Assembly (NCBI RefSeq): GCF_006475605.1
Contig: NZ_SSBC01000010.1
Coordinates: forward strand, 186,001-250,000
Reading direction: 5' to 3'
Source: Asticcacaulis tiandongensis
Lineage (GTDB): Bacteria > Pseudomonadota > Alphaproteobacteria > Caulobacterales > Caulobacteraceae
DNA length: 64,000 nucleotides
Shown here: positions 1-8,595 of the stretch, in pieces
Layout of the letters: each line of letters opens with the position of its first letter
How positions within the stretch are numbered: position 1 is the first letter of the stretch
The notes under the pieces: model-generated
Told to the model about the DNA's origin: nothing
Seen by the model: only the letters and a program-made list of their open reading frames with translations
The model's database searches: none
Made by a program: the position numbers and the translations under genes

Positions 1-1763
1 TCAAAGGCACAAAGGCCACGCAGGTTACCGATCTGCCACTGGGGGTAGGGTCATATAAGCTGTCGCCGGACGCGAAGGGCCTGATTGTGTCTCTTTCGGT
101 ATTTCCGGAATGCCATACCGATCCTGAAGGGGAAATCGGCTGCACCTTGCGGCGTGAGGCTGAGCAAAAAGCATCAAAAACCAGCGGCGTGATCTATGAT
201 CGTCTGTTTGTACGCCATTGGGATGAATGGAAAGATGGCACGCGCAACCATCTGTTTTATATCTCATTTGCCGGTGGTGAGCCTCTGGCCCTGACTGGTG
301 GTTTTGATGGGGATGTGCCGTCAAAACCGTTCGGCGACGAAAGTGAGTATAGTTTTTCACCTGACGGGCGCAGAGTATTTTTCTCAGGCCGCGTGGCCGG
401 ACAGGATGAGCCGCGTTCGACCAATTTCGACATTTACCAGATCGATCTGGTGCATCCGCAAGACATTGCCTTTAATCCGAACCTGTTGCGGGCGGTGCAT
501 CTGACCAATCTGACCGAAGCCAATAAGGCGTGGGATACCGGCGCGGTGGTATCGCCGGATGGGCGGACACTGGCCTATCGCGCCATGAAGCGTCCGGGGT
601 TTGAGGCCGATCAGTTTGGCATCTATCTCAAAGACCTCGTAAGCGGTGAAACCCGCCGTATTGCCGCCGACTGGGATCGCTCGGCCGATAGCCTTGAGTG
701 GTCAGAAGATGGTCAGAGCCTGTTTGTCATCGCGCAAGATGTCGGCATTACGCGGCTGTTCCGTATTGATGTGGCGACGCAAACGGTAACGCCACTGTCA
801 GCCTCAGGTCGCATCGATGCTTTTGCGCAGAAAGATGACGGCTTTGTTTTCCTGAAGAACAGCCTGAACCGTCCGGCGCAGCTTTATCGTCAGGCCCCAC
901 GCGATATGTTCATAGATCATGAACCTCAGGCCATGACGCAGATCAATAATGACGTCCTGCATAACCGCACCTTTGGCGCCTATGAGCAGTTCAGCTTCAA
1001 AGGCTGGAACGATGAAACCGTCTATGGCTATGTCATCAAACCGGCAAACTTTATTGAGGGGAAAAAGTACCCTATAGCCTTCCTGATCCATGGCGGGCCG
1101 CAAGGGTCGTTTTCGGATTCATGGTCCTATCGCTGGAATCCTGCGACCTATGCCGGTGAAGGCTTTGCTGTGGTGATGATCGATTTCCACGGCTCAACCG
1201 GCTACGGGCAGGCCTTTACCGATTCGATTACACAGCACTGGGGCGATCGGCCGCTTGAGGACCTGCAAAAAGGCTATGCCCACGCACTTAAGGCCTATCC
1301 GTTCCTTGATGCGGATCGGGCCTGTGCGCTGGGTGGTTCCTATGGCGGCTATATGGTCAACTGGATCGCCAGCCAGTGGAAAGACCCGTGGAAGTGTCTG
1401 GTCAACCATAATGGCGTGTTTGATACGCGCGGCATGGGCTATGCCACTGAGGAACTGTGGTTCTCTGAGTGGGAGAACGGCGGGGACGTTTATAATCACG
1501 CCGAAAACTACGATAAATTCAATCCGGCACTGCATGCCAAGGACTGGTCGGTGCCGATGCTGGTTATCCATTCTGACAATGATTTCCGAGTCATGCCGGA
1601 ACAGGGGATAGGCACCTTTACCGCCCTTCAGATGAACGGCGTCAAATCAAGGATGCTGCGCTTTCCCGATGAAAATCACTGGGTGCTCAAGCCGCATAAT
1701 TCGCTGAAATGGCACCAGACGGTGTTTGACTGGCTTAAGGAACATACAGAGGCGGGCCAGTAA
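1..1763 (+). CDS. S9 family peptidase (prolyl oligopeptidase / acylaminoacyl-peptidase type), 5' end missing
   Basis: The reading frame is open from base 3, so the N-terminus lies before the window; 586 residues are visible. The first half has repeated beta-propeller-like strands with SPDG/SPDA turns, which in this family form the gate over the active site. The second half is an alpha/beta-hydrolase domain. The nucleophile Ser is in the GGSYGG motif (codon at 1338), the Asp in the SDNDFRV stretch near 1581, and the His in ENHWV at 1677, so the triad is complete. The family cleaves short peptides, often after proline or at blocked N-termini. A signal peptide cannot be judged. The stop is one base before the beta-lactamase ATG, so the two are probably co-transcribed. 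Confidence 0.93.
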   Translation, partial: KGTKATQVTDLPLGVGSYKLSPDAKGLIVSLSVFPECHTDPEGEIGCTLRREAEQKASKTSGVIYDRLFVRHWDEWKDGTRNHLFYISFAGGEPLALTGGFDGDVPSKPFGDESEYSFSPDGRRVFFSGRVAGQDEPRSTNFDIYQIDLVHPQDIAFNPNLLRAVHLTNLTEANKAWDTGAVVSPDGRTLAYRAMKRPGFEADQFGIYLKDLVSGETRRIAADWDRSADSLEWSEDGQSLFVIAQDVGITRLFRIDVATQTVTPLSASGRIDAFAQKDDGFVFLKNSLNRPAQLYRQAPRDMFIDHEPQAMTQINNDVLHNRTFGAYEQFSFKGWNDETVYGYVIKPANFIEGKKYPIAFLIHGGPQGSFSDSWSYRWNPATYAGEGFAVVMIDFHGSTGYGQAFTDSITQHWGDRPLEDLQKGYAHALKAYPFLDADRACALGGSYGGYMVNWIASQWKDPWKCLVNHNGVFDTRGMGYATEELWFSEWENGGDVYNHAENYDKFNPALHAKDWSVPMLVIHSDNDFRVMPEQGIGTFTALQMNGVKSRMLRFPDENHWVLKPHNSLKWHQTVFDWLKEHTEAGQ

Positions 1764-1764
1764 G

Positions 1765-2670
1765 ATGGTCTCACGCAGGGGGATGATGATCGGAGGGCTA
1801 ACCACAGCGGGTATAGCTGCTGGGGTGGGGGGACTGTCACTATTGGCGCTACCATCCACAGGCTGTGCCTGTTTACCAGAAGTGTTTCCCGAGATTTCTA
1901 AAATTGAGGAAGAGACGGGGCTGACAATCGGGGTACACATTGCCGGTCGCTCGCTGTTCGCCGGTTACCGTGATTATCATCGCTTTGCCCTGTGTTCGAC
2001 CTTTAAATGGATGCTGGCGGCGACTGTCCTGCGTGAGGTGCAACAGAACCGCCTTGGGCTTGATCAGATGATTAGTTTCGGTAAGGCTGATCTGGTGCCG
2101 CACGCGCCGGTCACCGAAAAATATCTCGCGGATGGCAGGCTTACGGTTGAGCAGCTTTGTCACGCCATATTGGTCCATAGCGACAATGTGGCGGCTAATC
2201 TTTTGCTGAGGCAGATCGGTGGCCCTGAGGCTGTGACGCAGTTCTGTCGGGATAATGGAGACACGGTCACACGCCTTGATCGCTATGAAACGGAACTCAA
2301 CAGTAATCTGTCGGGCGACGAACGCGACACGACTACGCCGGAAGCGATGTCCCAACTGATGCAGCGTGTCTTCACAGGTGAGTCACTAAGTCGCAGCCAT
2401 ACAAGACGAATTGAGAACTGGATGCGCGAATCCCAGACCGGTAAGGCGATGATCCATGCGGGGGCGCCTGAAAATGCCGTTGTTGCCGATAAAACCGGAC
2501 GCGGAGCCAATGGCGCGGTCAATGATGTGGCCATCATTCGTATGCCGAAATATGGTCCGTTATTCCTCAGCATCTATACGACGGGAGGCACCCTGACGGC
2601 TGAGCAGCATAATGCGGTCATTGCCAATCTGACCACTTACATATTCAAAAAGTTGCGTCTTAAGGCATAA
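1765..2670 (+). CDS. Class A (serine) beta-lactamase with Tat-type signal
   Basis: This is a 301-residue penicillin-hydrolysing enzyme family member that would act in the periplasm. The class A motifs are all present: STFK (nucleophile Ser78, Lys81), SDN (139-141), the omega-loop RYETELN (Glu175 and Asn179, equal to Ambler 166 and 170) and KTG (243-245). The N-terminus MVSRRGMMIGG followed by a hydrophobic stretch looks like a twin-arginine signal. I chose the ATG at 1765, directly after the peptidase stop, with GAGG upstream; a TTG at 1726 would overlap the peptidase by 38 bases. The end overlaps the convergent glycosidase by 11 bases. No ampR-like regulator is adjacent. Substrate range cannot be told from sequence. 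Confidence 0.9.
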   Translation: MVSRRGMMIGGLTTAGIAAGVGGLSLLALPSTGCACLPEVFPEISKIEEETGLTIGVHIAGRSLFAGYRDYHRFALCSTFKWMLAATVLREVQQNRLGLDQMISFGKADLVPHAPVTEKYLADGRLTVEQLCHAILVHSDNVAANLLLRQIGGPEAVTQFCRDNGDTVTRLDRYETELNSNLSGDERDTTTPEAMSQLMQRVFTGESLSRSHTRRIENWMRESQTGKAMIHAGAPENAVVADKTGRGANGAVNDVAIIRMPKYGPLFLSIYTTGGTLTAEQHNAVIANLTTYIFKKLRLKA

Positions 2671-3676
2671 ACTGTCTGGCCATTTTGGCGTTAATCAGCA
2701 TATCCCGTTCCCCATAGGTGTCGGACGGTTCAATCTGGCTGTCCTCATGCCATTCGTTGAAGGATACCAGCAATACCCAATCAGGTCTGGCGTCAATTGC
2801 TGCCAGCCAGAATTTCGCAAGGGTTTCGCCATTATCGCGTGGCACGACGGGGCGTTTTTTGCCGCGCCCCAGTTCGCGATCATCGAAGGCCGGTAATAGG
2901 GTGGCGGTGGTGCGCACCAGAGGCGGGTTTTTTTGTGCCTCAACCCAGTTTTTGTAAAACCGTCCGCGCCACAGGCTGCGGCTCAGGCGCCATTCAGCGG
3001 CTTCGAATTGGATGGAGTAGATATGCAGAATGTCATAATGCGGCGTGCGTTCTTCTATTTCCTCAAGCGTGTTGGCCGTTCCCGCAAAGTAAAAGGCTTC
3101 ACCCAATTGCGATCTGACCGCCTCACGCGCCTTTTGCCACCCTTCAAGGCCTATGGTCTGGATCACCCGATCAAACAGAAAAAGCACCGGTCGCCCATCG
3201 ACCTTCAGCCAGGCGGGATGATCGGCATAGCGTTTATGCAGATAGGCGATATCTTCGACCAGCATCTCTACGGTTTCGGCCCGCTCAATATAGGCGGTAG
3301 CCGTTAAGCCCTGTGCGGCCAGCACTTTAAGAAACGGGCCTAACTGTTTGTCCGTGTGATCGTTTTGTCCCCACCACGAGCAGATAAGCCCCGTCAGACC
3401 GGCTCTTTTGGCCTCATCGGCATGGCGCTGCATGACCTTTGGATCAAGGCTGTCATACAGGCCTGATGCTGGATAGTCCGGCGATTCCTCAAGCGTACGC
3501 GCCTTAAGGTCGGGATTGAGCCAGTGCTGATAGCTGCCGCTGATATCGGGGGTCGCATACCAGCCATAATAGAAAGCCAGAATCTCCTTGCGACGGCTCT
3601 GGGCAAGGGCGCGGTCGAATACGGGGCCAATAAAGGGCAGGGCGCACAGGGCGGCCAGCAGATGTCGGCGGTTCAT
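2660..3676 (-). CDS. Secreted glycoside hydrolase, GH99-like (endo-alpha-mannosidase/WbsX fold)
   Basis: This 338-residue protein starts with MNRRHLLAALCALP, a twin-arginine-like signal ending near ALA, so it is probably exported. The mature part begins with the AFYYGWY strand typical of GH99 and related TIM barrels. Near the C-terminus is SFNEWHEDSQIEPS; in GH99 the two glutamates of the EWHE motif (here about 308 and 311) are the catalytic pair. GH99 enzymes cut alpha-mannosides inside chains, but several WbsX-like relatives have unknown substrates, so the substrate stays open. The ATG overlaps the TGA of the upstream gene (ATGA), which points to coupled translation. A longer in-frame start exists but would run into that gene. 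Confidence 0.8.
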   Translation of the reverse strand: MNRRHLLAALCALPFIGPVFDRALAQSRRKEILAFYYGWYATPDISGSYQHWLNPDLKARTLEESPDYPASGLYDSLDPKVMQRHADEAKRAGLTGLICSWWGQNDHTDKQLGPFLKVLAAQGLTATAYIERAETVEMLVEDIAYLHKRYADHPAWLKVDGRPVLFLFDRVIQTIGLEGWQKAREAVRSQLGEAFYFAGTANTLEEIEERTPHYDILHIYSIQFEAAEWRLSRSLWRGRFYKNWVEAQKNPPLVRTTATLLPAFDDRELGRGKKRPVVPRDNGETLAKFWLAAIDARPDWVLLVSFNEWHEDSQIEPSDTYGERDMLINAKMARQFMP

Positions 3677-4050
3677 GTGCCCTTGCCTTTCATTGTATGG
3701 CCTTTCGCTTTTTTGCGGATTTCCTTGAGTTTTATGCCCTGACGCAATGACAGAGTGCCATTCATCGCGCCCTTGTCCGGATCGGCAAAGGCGCGGCCAT
3801 AGGTTTTTACACGCTCGGACACAGTGTCGATAAAGTCGGTTTCCCATTCCGACAGATCGACACCGGCCTCAGCCGCCGCCAGCCTTGCCCGCTCCAGCGC
3901 CCTGAGCGTTGATTTCTGCAGGGCCTTTTTCTGATCGGCAGAGGTAGGGGGCGCTGCCTTTAGCGCGGTACGGCTTTGCAGGGGGGCTTTGGACTGCAAG
4001 GGGGCTTTCTGGCGCAGGGGCTTACGTGGCGTTTTTGAACTAAACGCCAT
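3673..4050 (-). CDS. Conserved hypothetical basic protein
   Basis: This 125-residue protein has no signal peptide or membrane segment. The first 45 residues are Lys/Pro/Ala-rich with repeated QKAPLQSK-like units and look disordered. The middle (about 50-95) is predicted helical, with the stretch LSEWETDFIDTVSERVKTYG, followed by AFADPDKGAM and LSLRQGIKLKEIRKKAKG. I have seen similar C-terminal halves in caulobacterial hypothetical proteins but know no function. The basic tail could bind nucleic acid; that is only an inference. Its stop overlaps the start of the GH99-like gene by four bases, although the two products share no obvious role. Confidence 0.7.
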   Translation of the reverse strand: MAFSSKTPRKPLRQKAPLQSKAPLQSRTALKAAPPTSADQKKALQKSTLRALERARLAAAEAGVDLSEWETDFIDTVSERVKTYGRAFADPDKGAMNGTLSLRQGIKLKEIRKKAKGHTMKGKGT

Positions 4051-4129
4051 AAGTCTGTCCGCTCAGATTAGGATAGGTGCCCATACCGTCCATAAGAAAC
4101 GGTAATTGCATAAAACGTCAAGGTGACGC

Positions 4130-4396
4130 CTATAGCCCGCCAATAGCCGAGAGATAAAGATCGAGCAGGGCTTCTTCTTCCTCGCGCTTGATTCTGTCCT
4201 GCTTACGCAGGCGGACGATCTTGCGCAGGATTTTCACGTCAAAGCCTTCGCCCTTGGCTTCATCATAGACTTCCTTGAGGTCAGCGCTGATGGCGGCCTT
4301 GTCTTCCTCAAGACGCTCGACGCGCTCGATGATGGTGCGCAGACGCCCCTGGGCGGCAGCGGTGATGACGTCGGGGTGATTGGAATCTTCGGACAT
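4130..4396 (-). CDS. gapR: GapR-family nucleoid-associated protein (DUF2312)
   Basis: This 88-residue helical protein matches the DUF2312/GapR pattern: [21 protein letters not shown], then the [20 protein letters not shown] core and [20 protein letters not shown] at the end. GapR of Caulobacter crescentus is about the same length; it clamps overtwisted DNA ahead of replication and transcription forks and helps gyrase and topoisomerase IV. The start at 4396 gives the usual short N-terminus; another ATG at 4429 has a GAGG close by and would add 11 residues. A strong bidirectional terminator separates it from rpmJ. Confidence 0.87.
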   Translation of the reverse strand: MSEDSNHPDVITAAAQGRLRTIIERVERLEEDKAAISADLKEVYDEAKGEGFDVKILRKIVRLRKQDRIKREEEEALLDLYLSAIGGL

Positions 4397-4503
4397 TAAG
4401 GAAACCTGTGAAAGCTGTGGCTTAACCATAAGGCCTCAGGGCCTGAGCCTCAATCCGCAAGCCACCGGATTTATGGGGATAGCTTGTGGATGAAATGACA
4501 TGC

Positions 4504-4539
4504 AAAAAGCGCTTAAAGCCGGTGCTCTAAGCGCTTTTT
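4504..4539. terminator. Bidirectional intrinsic terminator between rpmJ and gapR
   Basis: Two perfect 12-base arms, AAAAAGCGCTTA (4504-4515) and TAAGCGCTTTTT (4528-4539), enclose a 12-base loop. A and T runs at the two ends give a U-tract in either direction. It lies just after the rpmJ stop on the minus strand. Confidence 0.9.
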
Positions 4540-4569
4540 GAATTGGTCGCACAAAACGTGCGCGCTATA

Positions 4570-4695
4570 TTAGCCTTGCTTGGCTTTAAAGCGCGGATCG
4601 GTCTTGTTGATGACATAGACCACGCCCTTGCGGCGCACGATCTTGCAGTCCCGGTGACGGGTCTTAAGCGACTTGAGCGAGCTACGGACTTTCAT
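4570..4695 (-). CDS. rpmJ: 50S ribosomal protein bL36, zinc-free form
   Basis: The 41-residue product begins [16 protein letters not shown] and ends DPRFKAKQG, which is the bL36 of alphaproteobacteria. It has a single cysteine (Cys17) in place of the Cys3-His zinc site of the classical form, so it is the C-minus type that needs no zinc. It sits in the large ribosomal subunit. The gene stands alone, reads leftward and ends in a strong terminator. The 270 bases upstream, up to the divergent acyltransferase, hold both promoters; I could not fix convincing -35/-10 boxes there. Confidence 0.95.
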   Translation of the reverse strand: MKVRSSLKSLKTRHRDCKIVRRKGVVYVINKTDPRFKAKQG

Positions 4696-4965
4696 GGTCC
4701 CAACCTGACTTGTTAAATAAAAAAACCTGAGCCCGGTCAGTCATGCGAAACACGTCTTACAGGCGTTGTGAGGGCGGGTGCTTAACGGAAAGGCTGGCGC
4801 AAGTCAACGCGGCCGTAACGGTTTTTGCACATTTCACTAAACGAGGGGGGCAAAAATCAGCCGGGCAATGCGTTTGCCCAGATATTTTATTCTTGTTTAA
4901 AAAATAAACCTGTTTATATATCGACGATATGTGAGCATCGGGGTGTGCTCAGTCAGGAGAATAAA

Positions 4966-6159
4966 ATGACGGATGTGAACCGTTTTCATGCGCTGGATGC
5001 TGTGCGGGCAGGGGCGTTGTTTCTGGGTATCGGCGTACATGCCGCACTGGCCTATACCGAGCCACATTTCTGGGTGGTCAATGATGAGACCTCGTCGCCG
5101 GTCATGGCGGCGGTGTTTTTCCTGATACATATATTCCGTATGAGCCTGTTTTTTGTACTGGCGGGCTTTTTCGCGCGACTGGTCTATGAGAAGCGCGGGG
5201 CGGCAGGTTTTATGACTAATCGCCTGAAGCGGGTTGGCTTGCCGCTGGTGATCTTCTGGCTGCCGGTTATGGCCTCAATTGTGGCCCTGCTGATTTTTGC
5301 AGCCCTCAAGGCGCATCCTGAACTGGCCGGACAGGCGCCGCCGCCACAACCGCCCCTGACTATATCGACCTTTCCGCTGGCCCATCTGTGGTTTTTGTAT
5401 CTGCTTCTGTGGTTCTATGCGGCAGCGGTCATTTTATGCGGGCTTGCGGCCCTTATTGACCGTGGCCAATATCTGAGACGGGGAGTGGATGGCCTGATCA
5501 CCGCCATATTACGCTTTCATCTGGGGCCGCTGGTGCTGGGGCTGCCGTTGTTTGCCTTGTTAATGGTGACGCCGGTCTGGGGCTATTGGGGCGGCATTCC
5601 GACACCCGATATCGGCCTGATGCCCAATAATCTGGCGCTGGTGGCCTATGGCACGGCCTTTGGTTTCGGCTGGGTGCTGCATCGTCTGCAAGACTGCCTG
5701 CGGTACCTGAAACAAGGCTGGGCGGGTTATGTCCTGCTGGGGGTGATCTGTTCGGCCTGGTGTCTAAAGGAAGCCGGTCTGGTTCCGACCTATGAAAGCG
5801 TGGCAGGCAAGGCTATGCCGGTCTATGCGCTGGCCTATGTGGTAGCGATCTGGTCATGGGTTCTGGGGCTTACGGGCATGGCCCTGAGTCTCCTGTCACG
5901 CCCGAGTTCTTTCTGGCGGTTCGCGGCCGATTCGTCCTATTGGGTCTATATCGTGCATCTGCCACTGGTTTTGCTGGGTCAGTATCTGCTGATGGGGGTA
6001 GCCTTGCCGGCGCTGGTCAAGTTCGCTCTTGTGGTGGCGGGCACGGCGATTGTGGCCCTTGTCAGTTACAGATATCAGGTGCGTTATACTATCATCGGGC
6101 GCTTGTTGAATGGTAGGCGCGCCCGTCCACAGGGTTTGTCTCAGGAGGCAGGTCAATGA
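4966..6159 (+). CDS. Acyltransferase family 3 membrane protein (OpgC/MdoC-like)
   Basis: This 397-residue protein has about ten membrane segments. It opens with RFHALDAVRAGALFLGIGVH, the first helix of acyltransferase-3 proteins, with the conserved His of that helix. Such enzymes move acyl groups (acetyl, succinyl) onto sugars at the inner membrane, for example onto periplasmic glucans (OpgC) or surface polysaccharides; the acceptor here is unknown. I chose the ATG at 4966 because AGGAGA lies five bases upstream; an open frame further upstream has no such site. Its stop overlaps the ATG of the next membrane protein by four bases, so these genes form a short operon with the winged-helix regulator. 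Confidence 0.85.
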   Translation: MTDVNRFHALDAVRAGALFLGIGVHAALAYTEPHFWVVNDETSSPVMAAVFFLIHIFRMSLFFVLAGFFARLVYEKRGAAGFMTNRLKRVGLPLVIFWLPVMASIVALLIFAALKAHPELAGQAPPPQPPLTISTFPLAHLWFLYLLLWFYAAAVILCGLAALIDRGQYLRRGVDGLITAILRFHLGPLVLGLPLFALLMVTPVWGYWGGIPTPDIGLMPNNLALVAYGTAFGFGWVLHRLQDCLRYLKQGWAGYVLLGVICSAWCLKEAGLVPTYESVAGKAMPVYALAYVVAIWSWVLGLTGMALSLLSRPSSFWRFAADSSYWVYIVHLPLVLLGQYLLMGVALPALVKFALVVAGTAIVALVSYRYQVRYTIIGRLLNGRRARPQGLSQEAGQ

Positions 6160-6791
6160 CCGAAAATCATCAGGCATCAGTCTCCGAAAACCTGAAGGAT
6201 ATCGCCTATGTACGGTCTCTGGTTGGGGAGGGCACGCGCGCGCAACTTAATGGCGGGGTCGTGCTGATAGCGGGGGGCGTGCTCTATGGCCTGCAATGTC
6301 TGGTGCACTGGCTTCATTTTGCGGGATTGTATGCCTTCAGCGATATGGCCCATTTGATCAACGGCATACTGCCTACCGTCCTGTTTCTGATCGTCGTAGC
6401 GGTGGTCATGTGGCGTGACCGGCGGGTGAAGCATTCCGGCGTCGCGACACGCGCGCTCAATGCGGCCTTTGGCGGGGCAGGGCTGGCCAATCTCATCATG
6501 AATCTGGTGTTCGGTTATGTCGCCTTCAAATACCAGATGTGGCTGATATGGATGCTCTATCCGGCGGTGCTGTGTGCGCTTTTGGGGGCGGCTCTCTATG
6601 TCGCCTATATGATCCGGCGTAAGGGGTGGCTGGCTCTGGTGGCGGGAGGGTGGTTTGTGACCGCGCTGCTTCTGGCCTGGCGGATCGAGACGGCGGAATA
6701 TATGCTGATCCTTTCGGCGGCCCTGTTCGGATTAATGGCTGTACCCGGCTATATCATGATGCGTCAGGCGCGGCAGGCAGTGCAGGCGTAA
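6156..6791 (+). CDS. Hypothetical integral membrane protein
   Basis: This 211-residue protein has a soluble start (about 40 residues) and six probable membrane helices; the last ends just before a basic Arg/Gln tail. I recognise no catalytic motif. It overlaps the acyltransferase stop (ATGA) and is followed two bases later by a winged-helix regulator. Pairing of an uncharacterised membrane protein with a small ArsR/PadR-like regulator is common and suggests that the regulator controls this operon. Confidence 0.75.
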   Translation: MTENHQASVSENLKDIAYVRSLVGEGTRAQLNGGVVLIAGGVLYGLQCLVHWLHFAGLYAFSDMAHLINGILPTVLFLIVVAVVMWRDRRVKHSGVATRALNAAFGGAGLANLIMNLVFGYVAFKYQMWLIWMLYPAVLCALLGAALYVAYMIRRKGWLALVAGGWFVTALLLAWRIETAEYMLILSAALFGLMAVPGYIMMRQARQAVQA

Positions 6792-6793
6792 AT

Positions 6794-7099
6794 ATGGCTG
6801 GCTTTAATATCAAGCGTCTGGATGAGGCGATACACGGGCGGTTGCGTCTGGGGATCATGGCCTATTTGATGGATGCCGAGGTGGCGGATTTCAACGAGCT
6901 GAAAGCGGTTTTGGAGGCCACTCAGGGCAATCTGTCGGTGCACCTGCGTAAACTTGAAGAGGCGGGATATGTTGACATCCAGAAGGGGTATCAGGGGCGC
7001 AAACCCCTGACCCGGGTGCTGGTCACGCCTGCGGGCCGTAAGGCCTTTGCCGATTATCTTGAGGTTCTGGCGGCGCTTGTGGACACCGGCGATAAATAA
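6794..7099 (+). CDS. Winged-helix transcriptional regulator (ArsR/MarR-like single domain)
   Basis: This is a 101-residue DNA-binding protein. After a short N-terminus it runs through a helix-turn-helix with the stretch DFNELKAVLEATQGNLSVHL, then KLEEAGYVDIQKGY and a wing with RKPLTRVLVTPAGRKAF. This matches the winged-helix family that ends in a TPAGR-type strand (HTH_27/DUF-type regulators). No metal-binding cysteines are present. The ATG at 6794 follows the TAA of the membrane protein by two bases; translation is probably coupled. Likely targets are its own operon, but no operator can be proven from sequence. Confidence 0.85.
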   Translation: MAGFNIKRLDEAIHGRLRLGIMAYLMDAEVADFNELKAVLEATQGNLSVHLRKLEEAGYVDIQKGYQGRKPLTRVLVTPAGRKAFADYLEVLAALVDTGDK

Positions 7100-7200
7100 G
7101 GCCCCAATAAATAACAGTTATGTTATCTGCCGCGGCTTGGAAACCGCCACAATCCTGCGATAAGGAATCGGGCCAGATTTAACAGCAGGAAATATTGCCC

Positions 7201-8490
7201 GTGACCAAAGGCACTTTGATGATGACCAGCCGTATTGTGACCTTATGTCTGTTTCTGGGGGCATGTTCGACGGCGGCCAGCACACCGGACACGGCGCAAA
7301 CTCCGACCCTGAACCCTCAGCCTGCCCCCCCGCAGACGTCGCCTCTGGTGAGTGAAGCGCCCTATGAGGCCTGGAAGCGCAGCTTTATCGATAAGGCCGT
7401 GGCGCGCGGGTTTGAGCGCGGGTTTGTCGAACTTCAGCTCAGGGATGTCGTGCCTCAGGCCTCGGTCGTGCGTGCCGATACCTCACAGCCGGAATTTTCC
7501 CGCCCCGTCAGTGTCTATATCCGCAATGCGGTGTCTCAGGGACGCATCGACGGCGGGCGCACACGCCTTGCGGCTAATGCCCATGTGCCGACCATTGAAA
7601 ATACCTATGGCGTGCCTGCGGCGATCTTAGGCGGCATTTGGGGCATGGAAAGCGACTTTGGTCGCGTGCAGGGCGATATTGATGTTGTCACGGCCTTTGC
7701 TACGCTGGCCTTTGACGGACGTCGCCGCGACTGGGCGGAAACGCAACTGCTCTATACCCTGACCGCCATTCGTGACGGCAAGGCGACGCGTGAGCGCCTC
7801 AAGGGCTCCTGGGCGGGGGCCATGGGCCAGACGCAGTTCCTGCCGGAAAACTATCTGAAATTGGCGGTTGATGGCGATAATGATGGCGTCATCGATATAT
7901 GGGCGTCAGAATCTGATTCGCTGGCGTCTGCGGCAAATCTGCTGAGTAAGGCGGGCTGGCAGCGCGGTCAGGCCTGGGCCGTCGAAGTCACCTTGCCGAC
8001 AGACTTTGACTACTATCTGGCGGAAACCGAAAGCCAGACGCCTGTGTGGTGGGCTGAACGCGGGATTATACGCGCTGATGGTGCCGCATGGACCGAAGGC
8101 GAAAAGGCGGTCAATGCAACCCTGATTCTGCCTGCCGGTGCCAAGGGGCCTGCGTTTCTCGCACTGCCTAATCATTATGTGATCCGCAAATATAATAATT
8201 CGACGGCCTATGCCCTGGCGGTTGGTTTCATCGCCGATGGTATTGCCGGAAAACCGGCCCTCAAAACCCCGTGGCCCGCTGAGCAGCCCCTTTCACTTGA
8301 TCAGCGTAAAAACACGCAGATGGCGCTTAATGCGCTCGGTTTTAATGCCGGAACGGTCGATGGAGTTGTCGGCGTAGGTACCCGTAAGGCGTTGCGCGAA
8401 TGGCAAAAGGCCAATGGCCGGCCAGCGGATGGCTATCTGACGCCGGAACTGGCCGAAGAACTGAGGCTTAAAATCCCTGCGGGATACTAA
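7201..8490 (+). CDS. Lytic murein transglycosylase, MltB type, with peptidoglycan-binding domain
   Basis: A lipoprotein of about 429 residues that cleaves the MurNAc-GlcNAc bond and leaves 1,6-anhydro-muropeptides. The N-terminus has a short signal with the lipobox LGAC, then a Pro/Thr-rich linker. The SLT_2 catalytic domain follows; the catalytic Glu lies in GIWGMESDFG. GAMGQTQFLPENYLKLAVDG is the usual substrate-cleft motif. The last 60 residues form a PG_binding_1 domain (ALNALGFNAGTVDGVVGVGT). I prefer GTG 7201 because AGGA lies ten bases before it; TTG 7195 and ATG 7219/7222 are alternatives and keep the lipobox. Its role in wall turnover fits the AmpG-like permease at 52.8 kb. Confidence 0.88.
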   Translation: MTKGTLMMTSRIVTLCLFLGACSTAASTPDTAQTPTLNPQPAPPQTSPLVSEAPYEAWKRSFIDKAVARGFERGFVELQLRDVVPQASVVRADTSQPEFSRPVSVYIRNAVSQGRIDGGRTRLAANAHVPTIENTYGVPAAILGGIWGMESDFGRVQGDIDVVTAFATLAFDGRRRDWAETQLLYTLTAIRDGKATRERLKGSWAGAMGQTQFLPENYLKLAVDGDNDGVIDIWASESDSLASAANLLSKAGWQRGQAWAVEVTLPTDFDYYLAETESQTPVWWAERGIIRADGAAWTEGEKAVNATLILPAGAKGPAFLALPNHYVIRKYNNSTAYALAVGFIADGIAGKPALKTPWPAEQPLSLDQRKNTQMALNALGFNAGTVDGVVGVGTRKALREWQKANGRPADGYLTPELAEELRLKIPAGY

Positions 8491-8529
8491 GGTTAATTAG
8501 CATTCCGTCGCGCACTTTTGGAGGTGTGT

Positions 8530-8544
8530 TTAAACCTGCCTTAA
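8530..8544 (+). promoter_or_regulatory. CtrA-type binding box upstream of motA
   Basis: TTAA at 8530, seven bases (ACCTGCC), then TTAA at 8541 gives the full TTAA-N7-TTAA CtrA box, 52 bases before the motA ATG. In Caulobacter, CtrA activates class II flagellar and some motility promoters through such boxes near -35. Confidence 0.65.
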
Positions 8545-8595
8545 TGATTAATCCTTAGGGTAAACGCCGTACAGGGCTTGGGATAGCGGCGTTTA

